Shown: in pieces, positions 1 to 5,854 of the stretch
Layout of the letters: every line of letters begins with the position of its first letter
How positions within the stretch are numbered: position 1 is the stretch's first letter
NCBI GenBank assembly: GCA_045629205.1
Contig: JAZQQT010000114.1
Location: 1-7,203, forward strand
Length of the DNA stretch: 7,203 nucleotides
Reading direction: 5' to 3'
From: JAZQLP01 sp045629205
Lineage (GTDB): Bacteria; Bacillota; Clostridia; Oscillospirales; UBA644
Program-made: the position numbers and the translations under genes
Notes under the pieces: generated by a model
The model's database searches: none
What the model was told of the DNA's origin: nothing
What the model saw: the letters and a program-made list of their open reading frames with translations, nothing else

Positions 1-1
1 A

Positions 2-253
2 ATGGCAGTTAAAATCAGACTTCGTCGCCTTGGCGCGAAAAAAGCACCCTATTACAGAATAGTTGTTGCAGATTCCAGATATCCCCGTGACGGAAGATTT
101 ATCGAAGAGATCGGAACTTACAATCCTTGCGCAGAACCTTCCGAAATCAAAATCGATGCGGAAAAAGCACAGCAGTGGATCAAAAACGGAGCTCAGCCCA
201 CAGACGTTGTAAAGAGACTTCTCAAAGAATCCGGCGTAGTAAAAGCCGACTGA
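2..253 (+). CDS. rpsP: 30S ribosomal protein S16
   Basis: Small-subunit ribosomal protein S16, which binds 16S rRNA and helps assemble the body of the 30S particle. The 83-residue product has the usual family length and the diagnostic S16 start: the conserved basic strand MAVKIRLRRLGAKKAPYYRI, followed by VVADSR, a basic RDGRF segment and EEIGTYNP near residues 35-42. The second half has the typical DAEKAQQWIKNGAQPTD segment around residues 52-68. The ATG lies at the second base of the window, so its Shine-Dalgarno site and promoter are not visible. It is the first visible gene of an rpsP-khpA-rimM-trmD cluster, the standard arrangement in Bacillota. The gene appears complete and intact. Confidence 0.98.
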   Translation: MAVKIRLRRLGAKKAPYYRIVVADSRYPRDGRFIEEIGTYNPCAEPSEIKIDAEKAQQWIKNGAQPTDVVKRLLKESGVVKAD

Positions 254-268
254 TTAAGTATATATTTT

Positions 269-292
269 ACCGGAGAAGCAATCTTCTCCGGT
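269..292 (+). terminator. Hairpin in the rpsP-khpA gap, possible attenuator or processing site
   Basis: A perfect 10-bp stem (ACCGGAGAAG / CTTCTCCGGT) closes a CAAT tetraloop, 15 nt after the rpsP stop. The nearest T-run (315-320) lies 22 nt past the stem, so this is not a textbook intrinsic terminator. A partial attenuator, or an mRNA-stabilising or processing hairpin that sets S16 output relative to the downstream genes, is more likely. The stem is seen in the sequence; the role is inferred. Confidence 0.5.
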
Positions 293-360
293 GATGTGAT
301 ATACCCTTCTATACTTTTTTCCGATTATCCGAAATTTATTTTCAGTAGAAAGGGACAAAC

Positions 361-591
361 ATGCAGAAACTGATCACAATGATAGCCAAAGAACTCGTAA
401 CCAAACCCGACGAAGTAGTCGTTGAGGAAGCTGGGGAGAGAGACGGCTTTATCGTGTATAATCTTTCCGTTGCAGAAGAAGACAAAGGATTTCTTATCGG
501 TAAACACGGTCGTGTTGCAAGATCAATCCGTAATATAGTAAAGGCTGCTGCTGCAAGAGAAGGCAAAAAAATCAATATTGATATTATTTAA
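361..591 (+). CDS. khpA: KH-domain RNA-binding protein KhpA (YlqC family)
   Basis: Small single-KH-domain RNA-binding protein of 76 residues, the usual KhpA length. The KH signature GXXG loop is GKHG at residues 47-50, inside FLIGKHGRVARSIRNIVKAA, and the protein ends in the typical short strand KKINIDII. In other Bacillota KhpA forms a dimer with KhpB (Jag/EloR) and binds many transcripts, influencing cell elongation and division; that role is family knowledge and no partner gene is visible here. The start is supported by AGAAAGGGA about 5 nt upstream of the ATG. It sits between rpsP and rimM, its classic position, and is probably co-transcribed with them. A hairpin lies on each side of it. 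Confidence 0.93.
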   Translation: MQKLITMIAKELVTKPDEVVVEEAGERDGFIVYNLSVAEEDKGFLIGKHGRVARSIRNIVKAAAAREGKKINIDII

Positions 592-597
592 GGAATG

Positions 598-629
598 AAC
601 ATCCGTGTGCTTTTTTGTGCCCGGATGTT
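598..629 (+). terminator. Hairpin in the khpA-rimM gap, attenuator-like
   Basis: An 8-bp perfect stem (AACATCCG at 598-605 pairs with CGGATGTT at 622-629) encloses a 16-nt loop that contains a T6 run. The 3' arm runs into the T-rich stretch TTTTGTTT (628-635), so it could work as a weak intrinsic terminator between khpA and rimM. It starts 6 nt after the khpA stop and ends 11 nt before the rimM ATG, so it may also affect rimM translation. The structure is seen; the role is inferred. Confidence 0.4.
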
Positions 630-640
630 TTGTTTAAGCA

Positions 641-1144
641 ATGGAATACCTTGAAACAGGAAAAATAGTCAATGTCCACGGTCTTAAAGGCGATGTTAAG
701 GTTCTTCCGTGGGCAGACCTTCCGGAAGTTCTGCTTGAATTCGACGAATTTTTTATTGACGGCGTTTCGTATACCGTTGAGAATGCCAGAATTCAGAAAG
801 AGAGCGTTCTCGTTAAATTCAAAGGTGTAGATACCGTTGAAGCTGCAGAAAAACTTCGCAATAAGGTTATTTATATAAATAAAGAAGAACTTGAACTCGA
901 CGAAGGCGTTTATTTTATAGAAGACCTGATCGGACTTTCGGTTTACGATGCCGACAGCGGTGAGTTATACGGTAAAATTACCGATGTCCTTCAGAACGGC
1001 GCTCATGACGTTTATGAGATTACTTCTGACGGACCGGAATCGCGAAAATTATATGCTCCGGCAATAGCAGAATGTGAAATTGCAGTTTCACTTCCCGAAA
1101 AGAAAATGATTATACGCCCGATCAAAGGTTTATTTGATATATGA
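641..1144 (+). CDS. rimM: Ribosome maturation factor RimM (16S rRNA processing)
   Basis: RimM binds S19 and helps mature the head of the 30S subunit. The 167-residue product has normal family length and both domains. The N-terminal beta-barrel opens with GKIVNVHGLKGDVKV (residues 7-21, with the conserved HGLKG). A short linker around EGVYFIEDLIG (89-98) leads to the C-terminal PRC-barrel-like domain with GKITDVLQNGAHDVYEI (111-127) and a PAIAE motif at 140-144. The ATG is fixed by homology, because RimM proteins begin a few residues before GKIV. No Shine-Dalgarno motif lies at normal spacing: the nearest purine cluster, GGA at 623-625, is 15 nt away and inside a hairpin arm. Translation may be coupled to an upstream frame. 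Its stop overlaps the trmD start (ATGA). Confidence 0.95.
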   Translation: MEYLETGKIVNVHGLKGDVKVLPWADLPEVLLEFDEFFIDGVSYTVENARIQKESVLVKFKGVDTVEAAEKLRNKVIYINKEELELDEGVYFIEDLIGLSVYDADSGELYGKITDVLQNGAHDVYEITSDGPESRKLYAPAIAECEIAVSLPEKKMIIRPIKGLFDI

Positions 1145-1842
1145 GATTTGATATTCTCACCTTGTTCCCCGATGAAGTCGATTCTTTTCTCAATACTTCA
1201 ATCATCGGTATTGCAAGGGCAAACGGGTATATTGACGTAAGATGCCGCAACATCCGCGATTACAGCAAAGACAAGCATAATCGGGTAGATGATTATCCAT
1301 ACGGCGGAGGTAAGGGTATGCTCATGCAGCCCGGTCCCGTCGTCGACTGTGTCCGTGATGTAAAAAAGGAAACTCCTTCTTCGTGGTGTGTATATCTTTC
1401 CCCTAAAGGAAAAAAATACACACAAACTGTTGCGAAGCGTTTGCTTAAAAAACAAAATCTGATTCTGATTTGCGGACATTACGAAGGCATAGATCAGCGT
1501 GCTCTCGATACCGTTGTCGATGAGGAAATTTCAGTTGGGGATTTCGTTCTCTCTGGCGGAGAATTGGGTGCTATGATTATTGTCGACTCTGTCAGCCGAA
1601 TGGTCGACGGTGTTCTTGCCGATGAAAGTTGTTATATAAATGACAGTATATACAACGGTTTGCTTGAGTATCCGCAGTATACCAGACCTCCGGTTTTTGA
1701 GGGGATGGAAGTTCCGCCTGTTCTTCTTTCCGGCAATCATCAGAAGATAGATGAATGGCGGGCTGAACAGTCGGTAAAAATTACAAAAGAACGTCGCGGC
1801 GATTTATATCGTCGTTGGTTAAAAAAGAAAAACAAATCCTGA
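1141..1842 (+). CDS. trmD: tRNA (guanine37-N1)-methyltransferase TrmD
   Basis: TrmD uses S-adenosylmethionine to methylate G37 next to the anticodon, which prevents +1 frameshifting. It is a cytoplasmic SPOUT-class dimer with a trefoil-knot cofactor site. The 233 residues cover the full enzyme. Visible motifs are DDYPYGGGKGM (50-60), the knot segment ICGHYEGIDQR (110-120, with E115), EISVGDFVLSGGELGAM (129-145) and LLEYPQYTRPPVFEGMEVPP (174-193). By alignment from memory with the E. coli enzyme, the catalytic Arg154 and Asp169 correspond to R153 and D168, both present. His113 replaces the Arg of the proteobacterial GRYEG motif, as in Bacillus-type TrmD. The start codon overlaps the rimM stop (ATGA), indicating translational coupling, with AAAGG 12 nt upstream. 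fucI begins 21 nt after its stop. Confidence 0.97.
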   Translation: MRFDILTLFPDEVDSFLNTSIIGIARANGYIDVRCRNIRDYSKDKHNRVDDYPYGGGKGMLMQPGPVVDCVRDVKKETPSSWCVYLSPKGKKYTQTVAKRLLKKQNLILICGHYEGIDQRALDTVVDEEISVGDFVLSGGELGAMIIVDSVSRMVDGVLADESCYINDSIYNGLLEYPQYTRPPVFEGMEVPPVLLSGNHQKIDEWRAEQSVKITKERRGDLYRRWLKKKNKS

Positions 1843-1863
1843 TATAAAGAAAGGAATAATGAT

Positions 1864-3705
1864 ATGGCAAAATCAAAATTAATCGGTGATTATCCGGTAA
1901 TCGGTATCCGCCCCATAGTAGACGGTCGCCGCGGTCCTATGATGCTCAGAGAGAGTCTCGAGGGCCAGGTAATGGCAATGGCTCAGGCTGCGAAAAAACT
2001 TTTTGAAGATAATCTCACATATTCAAACGGAGAACCCGTAAAAGTCATTCTTGCCGATACTTCAATCGGAAGAGTTCCGGAATCCGCTGCCTGCGAAGCA
2101 AAGTTTAAAAAAGCCGGAGTTGCAATTACTCTTTCGGTAACTCCCTGCTGGTGTTACGGTTCGGAAACAATGGATATGGATCCCAATACAATCAAAGGTG
2201 TTTGGGGCTTTAACGGAACAGAACGTCCGGGTGCCGTTTATCTTGCATCTGTTCTTGCAACACATGCTCAGAAAGGTCTGCCGGCATTCGGTATTTACGG
2301 TCATGAGGTTCAGGACAGAGACGACGTTACCAAGATTCCCGAAGATGTAAAAGAAAAACTTCTCCGCTTCGGTCGTGCCGCTGTTGCAGCAGCAACAATG
2401 AGAGGTAAGTCGTATCTCCAGATCGGTTCCGTCACAATGGGTATCGGCGGTTCCATTATGGACCAGAGATTCGTTGAAGAATATCTCGGAATGAGAGTTG
2501 AATCTGTTGATGAAGTCGAAATCCTCCGCCGTATGGAAGAAGGTATTTATAATAAAGAGCAGTATGAAAAGGCTCTTGCATGGACAAAAGAACATTGCAA
2601 AGAGGGTAGAGACGATAACCCCGATTTCGTTGATTTCCTCGGTGAAAAGAGAGCAATCAAATTCACACCGGAGCAGAAACAGAAACAGTGGGAATTCACT
2701 GTTAAGATGTATTGTATAATCAAGGATTTACTTCAGGGCAACCCCGACCTTCCCGCGCAGTTTGAAGAGGAAAAAGTCGGACACAATGCCATTGCCGCAG
2801 GTTTCCAGGGCCAGCGTCAGTGGACAGACCATTGGCCCAACTGCGACTATCCCGAAGCACTTCTTAACTCCACTTTCGACTTTGAGGGCGCAAGAGAACC
2901 TATGACATTCGCTACCGAAAACGATATTCTCAACGGTCTCGGAATGCTCTTTATGCGTCTGCTTACAAACAGAGCTCAGATATTTGCCGATGTAAGAACA
3001 TTCTGGTCACCCGAAGCAACAAAGAGAGTTGCCGGATACGAATTCGAAGGCAAAGCAAAAGAAAACGGAGGTATCATTCATCTTCTCAATTCAGGCGCTG
3101 CCTGTCTCGATGCCTGCGGCGAATGCAGAGACGAAAACGGCAATGCTATTATGAAGAAATGGTGGGAAGTTACCGATGAAGATATCAAGAAGATGACAGA
3201 CGCGACCGTATGGTGCGAAGCAGGATTCGATAATTTCAGAGGCGGCGGATTCTCAAGTCACTTCGTAACACGTGCCGAAATGCCTGCTACAATGATCAGA
3301 CTTAATCTTGTTCAGGGACTCGGTCCCGTTCTTCAGATTGCAGAAGGTTGGACCGTAAACCTTCCCGATGAAGTAACCGATACTCTTATGGAAAGAACCA
3401 ATCCGACTTGGCCCTGCACATGGTTCACACCTCGCTGCGACGGTAAAGAAGGCAGTCCTTTCAAATCCGCTTACGATGTGATGAATAACTGGGGAGCAAA
3501 CCACGGTGCTATTTCCTTCGGTCATATCGGTGCAGACCTCATTACTCTTTGCTCAATGCTCCGTATTCCCGTTTGCATGCATAATGTTCCCGAAGCCGAT
3601 ATTTTCCGTCCCGCTGCATGGAATGCATTCGGTATGGATAAAGAAGGTCAGGATTACCGCGCTTGCGCAGCTTACGGTCCTCTTTACGGCAGAACAATCA
3701 AATAA
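1864..3705 (+). CDS. fucI: L-fucose isomerase
   Basis: A cytoplasmic Mn2+-dependent ketol isomerase that converts L-fucose to L-fuculose; family members also accept D-arabinose. The 613-residue product aligns end to end with E. coli FucI (591 residues, from memory). Conserved blocks are GIRPIVDGRRG (14-24), VTPCWCYGSETMDMDP (92-107), WGFNGTERPGAVYL (114-127), AAGFQGQRQWTD (311-322), NWGANHG (542-548) and HIGADLITL (554-562). The metal and catalytic residues corresponding to E. coli Glu337, Asp361 and His528 are E352 (in ATEND), D376 (in FADVRTFW) and H547 (in GANH). The start is supported by AGAAAGGA about 8 nt upstream. It follows trmD by 21 nt with no terminator or recognisable promoter between, so it probably shares that operon's transcript. 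No fuculokinase, aldolase, transporter or regulator gene is visible. The actual aldose used in vivo is uncertain. Confidence 0.95.
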   Translation: MAKSKLIGDYPVIGIRPIVDGRRGPMMLRESLEGQVMAMAQAAKKLFEDNLTYSNGEPVKVILADTSIGRVPESAACEAKFKKAGVAITLSVTPCWCYGSETMDMDPNTIKGVWGFNGTERPGAVYLASVLATHAQKGLPAFGIYGHEVQDRDDVTKIPEDVKEKLLRFGRAAVAAATMRGKSYLQIGSVTMGIGGSIMDQRFVEEYLGMRVESVDEVEILRRMEEGIYNKEQYEKALAWTKEHCKEGRDDNPDFVDFLGEKRAIKFTPEQKQKQWEFTVKMYCIIKDLLQGNPDLPAQFEEEKVGHNAIAAGFQGQRQWTDHWPNCDYPEALLNSTFDFEGAREPMTFATENDILNGLGMLFMRLLTNRAQIFADVRTFWSPEATKRVAGYEFEGKAKENGGIIHLLNSGAACLDACGECRDENGNAIMKKWWEVTDEDIKKMTDATVWCEAGFDNFRGGGFSSHFVTRAEMPATMIRLNLVQGLGPVLQIAEGWTVNLPDEVTDTLMERTNPTWPCTWFTPRCDGKEGSPFKSAYDVMNNWGANHGAISFGHIGADLITLCSMLRIPVCMHNVPEADIFRPAAWNAFGMDKEGQDYRACAAYGPLYGRTIK

Positions 3706-3735
3706 TCCAACCCTTTATAGATGACAAAATAGTAA

Positions 3736-3782
3736 TTCCGTCTGCAATGCTTTAACCTTTCGTATAACGCTTGCAGACGGAA
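3736..3782 (+). terminator. Terminator-like hairpin after fucI
   Basis: A perfect 12-bp stem (TTCCGTCTGCAA / TTGCAGACGGAA) with a 23-nt loop starts 30 nt after the fucI stop. Inner GC pairs (3749-3750 with 3769-3770) may extend it past a one-base bulge. The tail is AT-rich (ATATTTAT) but lacks a clean T-run. It most likely ends the rpsP-fucI transcript or protects its 3' end. No convincing promoter for the next gene was recognised in 3783-3847. Confidence 0.6.
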
Positions 3783-3847
3783 ATATTTATACACCGTAAG
3801 TATATGCTGTCTTATAGGATTATGTAATACAGGCATTTGAGGATCAT

Positions 3848-4339
3848 ATGTTTATAAGAAAAACAACGTTTGATGATATTTCCGCGCTTCTCACGATATA
3901 TTCCCGTGCGCGCGAATATATGCGGAAAAACGGCAACCATAATCAATGGAAAAATTCATATCCGCCACGAGATATTCTCGAGGAAGACGTAAAAATCGGT
4001 CGCGGTTATGTTGTCGTAGGTGAAAACGGTGGTATTCTCGCTGCTTTTATGTTTCAATTAGGAGATGACGATACATATAAGATAATCGAAAACGGAACAT
4101 GGCTTAATTCAGATCCGTATGGCGTTATTCATCGTGTGGCAAGCAGCGGAACCGCAAAAGGAATCCTTTCCGTTATTGTAGAATACTGTTCGGCGTTTTG
4201 CGATAATCTCCGTATGGACACGCACGAGGACAATAAAATAATGCAGCACCTTCTCGAAAAAAACGGGTTTATACGGTGTGGGATCATTCATCTCCCTGAC
4301 GGTGATCCGAGGATAGCATATCATAAGATTATCAAATAA
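3848..4339 (+). CDS. GNAT family N-acetyltransferase
   Basis: A 163-residue single-domain GNAT enzyme, predicted to transfer an acetyl group from acetyl-CoA to an amine. The substrate cannot be read from sequence. The N-terminal IRKTTFDDISALLTIY (3-18) is the usual first strand and helix. The central strands include GYVVVGENGGILAAFMF (53-69), and the acetyl-CoA motif A region is IHRVASSGTAKGI (94-106), where S-G-T-A-K-G stands for the pyrophosphate loop. MDTHEDN (123-129) and LEKNGFIRCGII (136-147) form the motif B end, as in small-molecule or RimI-like acetyltransferases. GAGGAT a few bases upstream supports the ATG. It lies after a terminator-like hairpin and 53 nt before the SIMPL gene on the same strand; a functional link between the two is not evident. 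Confidence 0.85.
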   Translation: MFIRKTTFDDISALLTIYSRAREYMRKNGNHNQWKNSYPPRDILEEDVKIGRGYVVVGENGGILAAFMFQLGDDDTYKIIENGTWLNSDPYGVIHRVASSGTAKGILSVIVEYCSAFCDNLRMDTHEDNKIMQHLLEKNGFIRCGIIHLPDGDPRIAYHKIIK

Positions 4340-4362
4340 CAGACTGATTAAAATAATCAGAT

Positions 4363-4368
4363 TATACT
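4363..4368 (+). promoter_or_regulatory. Possible -10 element before the SIMPL gene
   Basis: TATACT (4363-4368) is one base from the sigma-A -10 consensus. The expected start point, about 4375, would fall just upstream of the Shine-Dalgarno site at 4384. The -35 position (4340-4345, CAGACT) is poor and a small AT-rich inverted repeat (CTGATT / AATCAG, 4344-4360) overlaps the spacer. It may be a weak or regulated promoter, or chance in AT-rich DNA. Confidence 0.3.
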
Positions 4369-4383
4369 ATGAAAACCGCAAAT

Positions 4384-4387
4384 GGAG
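4384..4387 (+). promoter_or_regulatory. Ribosome binding site that fixes the SIMPL gene start
   Basis: GGAG lies 5 nt before the ATG at 4393. An alternative in-frame ATG at 4369 has no Shine-Dalgarno sequence and overlaps the possible -10 element. The second start is therefore preferred. Confidence 0.7.
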
Positions 4388-4392
4388 ACTTT

Positions 4393-5046
4393 ATGAAAAC
4401 TATTACAGTAAAAGGTATAGGAAAAGTTTTTTCAAAACCGGATACGGTAGAAATTTCACTCGGATTAGAGTCAGTCGATTTGTCTTACGAAAAGGCCATG
4501 TCGGCTGCTTCCAAGAAAATAGACGGCTTGACAAAGAATCTTAAGAAAATCGGCTTTGACAAGAATGATATAAAAACGGTCAATTTTGATGTCAGAACGA
4601 AATACGATCACGTTCGCAGTGAGGACGGTGAATATAAATCGGTTTTTTCCGGTTATCTTGTAAATCACGGACTTAAAATTTCGTTTGATTTTGATTCGCT
4701 TTATCTGTCAAAAGTCATTACAGCAGTAAGCAAAAGCGCGGCAGATCCTCACCTGTCTGTTTCGTTTACCGTAAAGGACGCCGAATCCGTAAAAGATGAG
4801 ATGCTGCGTTCCGCAACGGAAAACGCAAGAAGAAAAGCCGAAGTGCTTTGTAAATCATCCGGTGTTTCTCTCGGCGAACTTGTATCCGTTAATTACAGCT
4901 GGGGCGAAATCAATGTTTATTCCCCGACAACATACGGAATAGCCGAGGACAGTATGAATTCTGTCAGAGAATGTAAAAGCCTTTCGTTTGTCCCTGAAGA
5001 TATAGAATCATCAGATTCGGTTACTTTTGTTTGGGAAATTAAATAA
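4393..5046 (+). CDS. SIMPL domain protein (DUF541 / YggE-like)
   Basis: A 217-residue protein of the SIMPL (DUF541) family. The family includes E. coli YggE and Brucella BP26 and is linked loosely to oxidative-stress tolerance or oligomeric channel-like assemblies; the biochemical function is unknown. It opens with the signature ITVKGIGKVFSKPDTVEISLGLE (residues 4-26), followed by the helix YEKAMSAASKKIDGLTKNLKKIGF and the IKTVNFDVRTKYDH strand. The C-terminal half has AVSKSAADP, the helix RSATENARRKAEVLCKSSGV, and a closing strand ending SVTFVWEIK. No signal peptide or membrane helix is visible, unlike many Gram-negative members, so a cytoplasmic location is inferred. The start at 4393 is chosen over 4369 because of GGAG 5 nt upstream. 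It ends just before a strong bidirectional terminator. Confidence 0.9.
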   Translation: MKTITVKGIGKVFSKPDTVEISLGLESVDLSYEKAMSAASKKIDGLTKNLKKIGFDKNDIKTVNFDVRTKYDHVRSEDGEYKSVFSGYLVNHGLKISFDFDSLYLSKVITAVSKSAADPHLSVSFTVKDAESVKDEMLRSATENARRKAEVLCKSSGVSLGELVSVNYSWGEINVYSPTTYGIAEDSMNSVRECKSLSFVPEDIESSDSVTFVWEIK

Positions 5047-5065
5047 ACATAAATAATTGCATAAA

Positions 5066-5103
5066 AAACAAGGTTTACGGAATATAATCCGTAAACCTTG
5101 TTT
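5066..5103. terminator. Bidirectional intrinsic terminator between SIMPL and DUF937 genes
   Basis: A perfect 16-bp stem (5066-5081 with 5088-5103; core CAAGGTTTACGGA / TCCGTAAACCTTG) closes a 6-nt ATATAA loop. On the + strand it is followed by a T-rich tract to 5120. On the - strand the A-run at 5063-5068 gives a U-run. Its position between two convergent stop codons fits use in both directions. Confidence 0.93.
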
Positions 5104-5122
5104 AATTAATTTTATTTTTTAA

Positions 5123-5680
5123 TTATTTACCGCCGAGAAGTTTCTTCAGCGCACCTAAAATACCGGAAGAACCGGAATTGGAGGATGAATTAGAAGAAAC
5201 GACTGAGGATACGATACTTCCGAGGTCAACATTTCCGAGAAGTGAGCCGACCAGTGATCCGATACTGGATGAGGAATTACCGGCTGTCTGCTGTCCGAGA
5301 AGTGACATGAGAAGGGGAGCAACTGTTGAAAGAATATTTGAGGTCTTTGCTTTTGAAACGCCTGCTTCTTTTGCTATTGCGGCTGTTTCGTCGGATTCTT
5401 TCGAACCGAGAAGATGGCTGATAATTTTTGCGCCGTCGGCAACATCAACGTTTTTGATAAAAGAAGTGAGGTTTGATGTGCTGTTTACGGCATGGCTTTC
5501 AAGAGCGCTTGCGAATCCTGTGGATTCATCGGATGCCTGACTGTTCATACCGTTAAGCAGAGCGGGAAGAGCTGCCGAAAGAACGCTTGAAGTCTCTTTG
5601 GATGTAGAACCTGCTTTTTTTGCTATATTTTTTACGGCTTCACTGCTTAATGCAGTCGAGAGTATAGAATTAAGATCCAT
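5123..5680 (-). CDS. DUF937 domain protein with internal duplication
   Basis: A 185-residue protein of the DUF937 family (related to YidB-like proteins), of unknown function. Two similar segments are visible at about residues 15-48 (AVKNIAKKAGSTSKETSSVL onward) and 98-131 (ETAAIAKEAGVSKAKTSNIL onward), 83 residues apart. Between them lies the family-typical DGAKIISHLLGSKE (82-95). The C-terminal third has short hydrophobic SLVGSLLG and ILGALKKLLGG segments joined by Ser/Asn-rich linkers (135-139 and 163-172). No signal peptide or clear transmembrane helix is seen. GAAAGG about 7 nt upstream of the ATG supports the start. It is transcribed from an exact-consensus promoter, divergent from the membrane protein gene, and ends at a shared terminator, so it is probably monocistronic and strongly expressed. 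Confidence 0.85.
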   Translation of the reverse strand: MDLNSILSTALSSEAVKNIAKKAGSTSKETSSVLSAALPALLNGMNSQASDESTGFASALESHAVNSTSNLTSFIKNVDVADGAKIISHLLGSKESDETAAIAKEAGVSKAKTSNILSTVAPLLMSLLGQQTAGNSSSSIGSLVGSLLGNVDLGSIVSSVVSSNSSSNSGSSGILGALKKLLGGK

Positions 5681-5711
5681 TTTTTTTACCTTTCATTGAT
5701 TTGTTTTCTAT

Positions 5712-5740
5712 ATTATAATCTCTTTTTTTTGTTGTGTCAA
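5712..5740 (-). promoter_or_regulatory. Exact-consensus sigma-A promoter for the DUF937 gene
   Basis: Read on the - strand, TTGACA (5740-5735) and TATAAT (5717-5712) are separated by exactly 17 nt, matching the housekeeping consensus at every position. The spacer contains an A8 run. Transcription should begin near 5705, giving a leader of about 25 nt before the ATG at 5680. The AT-rich DNA behind the -35 could act as an UP element. Confidence 0.88.
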
Positions 5741-5779
5741 TAAAAAACAGTATCCAAAACATAAAAGAATAAAAAGCTA

Positions 5780-5808
5780 TTGCCTTTTTATCTGTTTTAG
5801 AGTATAAT
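5780..5808 (+). promoter_or_regulatory. Sigma-A promoter for the membrane protein gene
   Basis: TTGCCT (5780-5785) and a perfect TATAAT (5803-5808) are separated by 17 nt. The predicted start near 5815 leaves a leader of about 40 nt with AGAGG (5841-5845) 9 nt before the ATG. It stands back-to-back with the DUF937 promoter, the two -35 boxes being 39 nt apart across A-rich DNA. Confidence 0.75.
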
Positions 5809-5854
5809 AAATTAGGAATAATTCCGAAAAATAAAAATACAGAGGTTTTGTAGA

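Noticed and set aside
310..315. TATACT before khpA as a possible internal -10 promoter element.
   Set aside because: The -35 position (about 287-292) falls in the hairpin arm and does not resemble TTGACA.
2062..2595. A 177-codon open frame on the - strand within fucI.
   Set aside because: The Cys/Phe-rich composition is typical of a shadow frame, and fucI itself is conserved throughout this stretch.
3783..3847. Promoter for the GNAT gene in the AT-rich stretch after the fucI hairpin.
   Set aside because: Several TAT-rich hexamers occur, but none has a credible -35 at 16-18 nt spacing.
4344..4360. Small inverted repeat CTGATT / AATCAG as a terminator after the GNAT gene.
   Set aside because: Six AT-rich pairs with no GC core or T-run are too weak; an operator role cannot be supported from one sequence.
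5178..5540. A 120-codon open frame on the + strand, antisense to the DUF937 gene.
   Set aside because: Its product is low-complexity and lacks a recognisable domain, while the opposite strand has a clear family match, ribosome binding site and consensus promoter.
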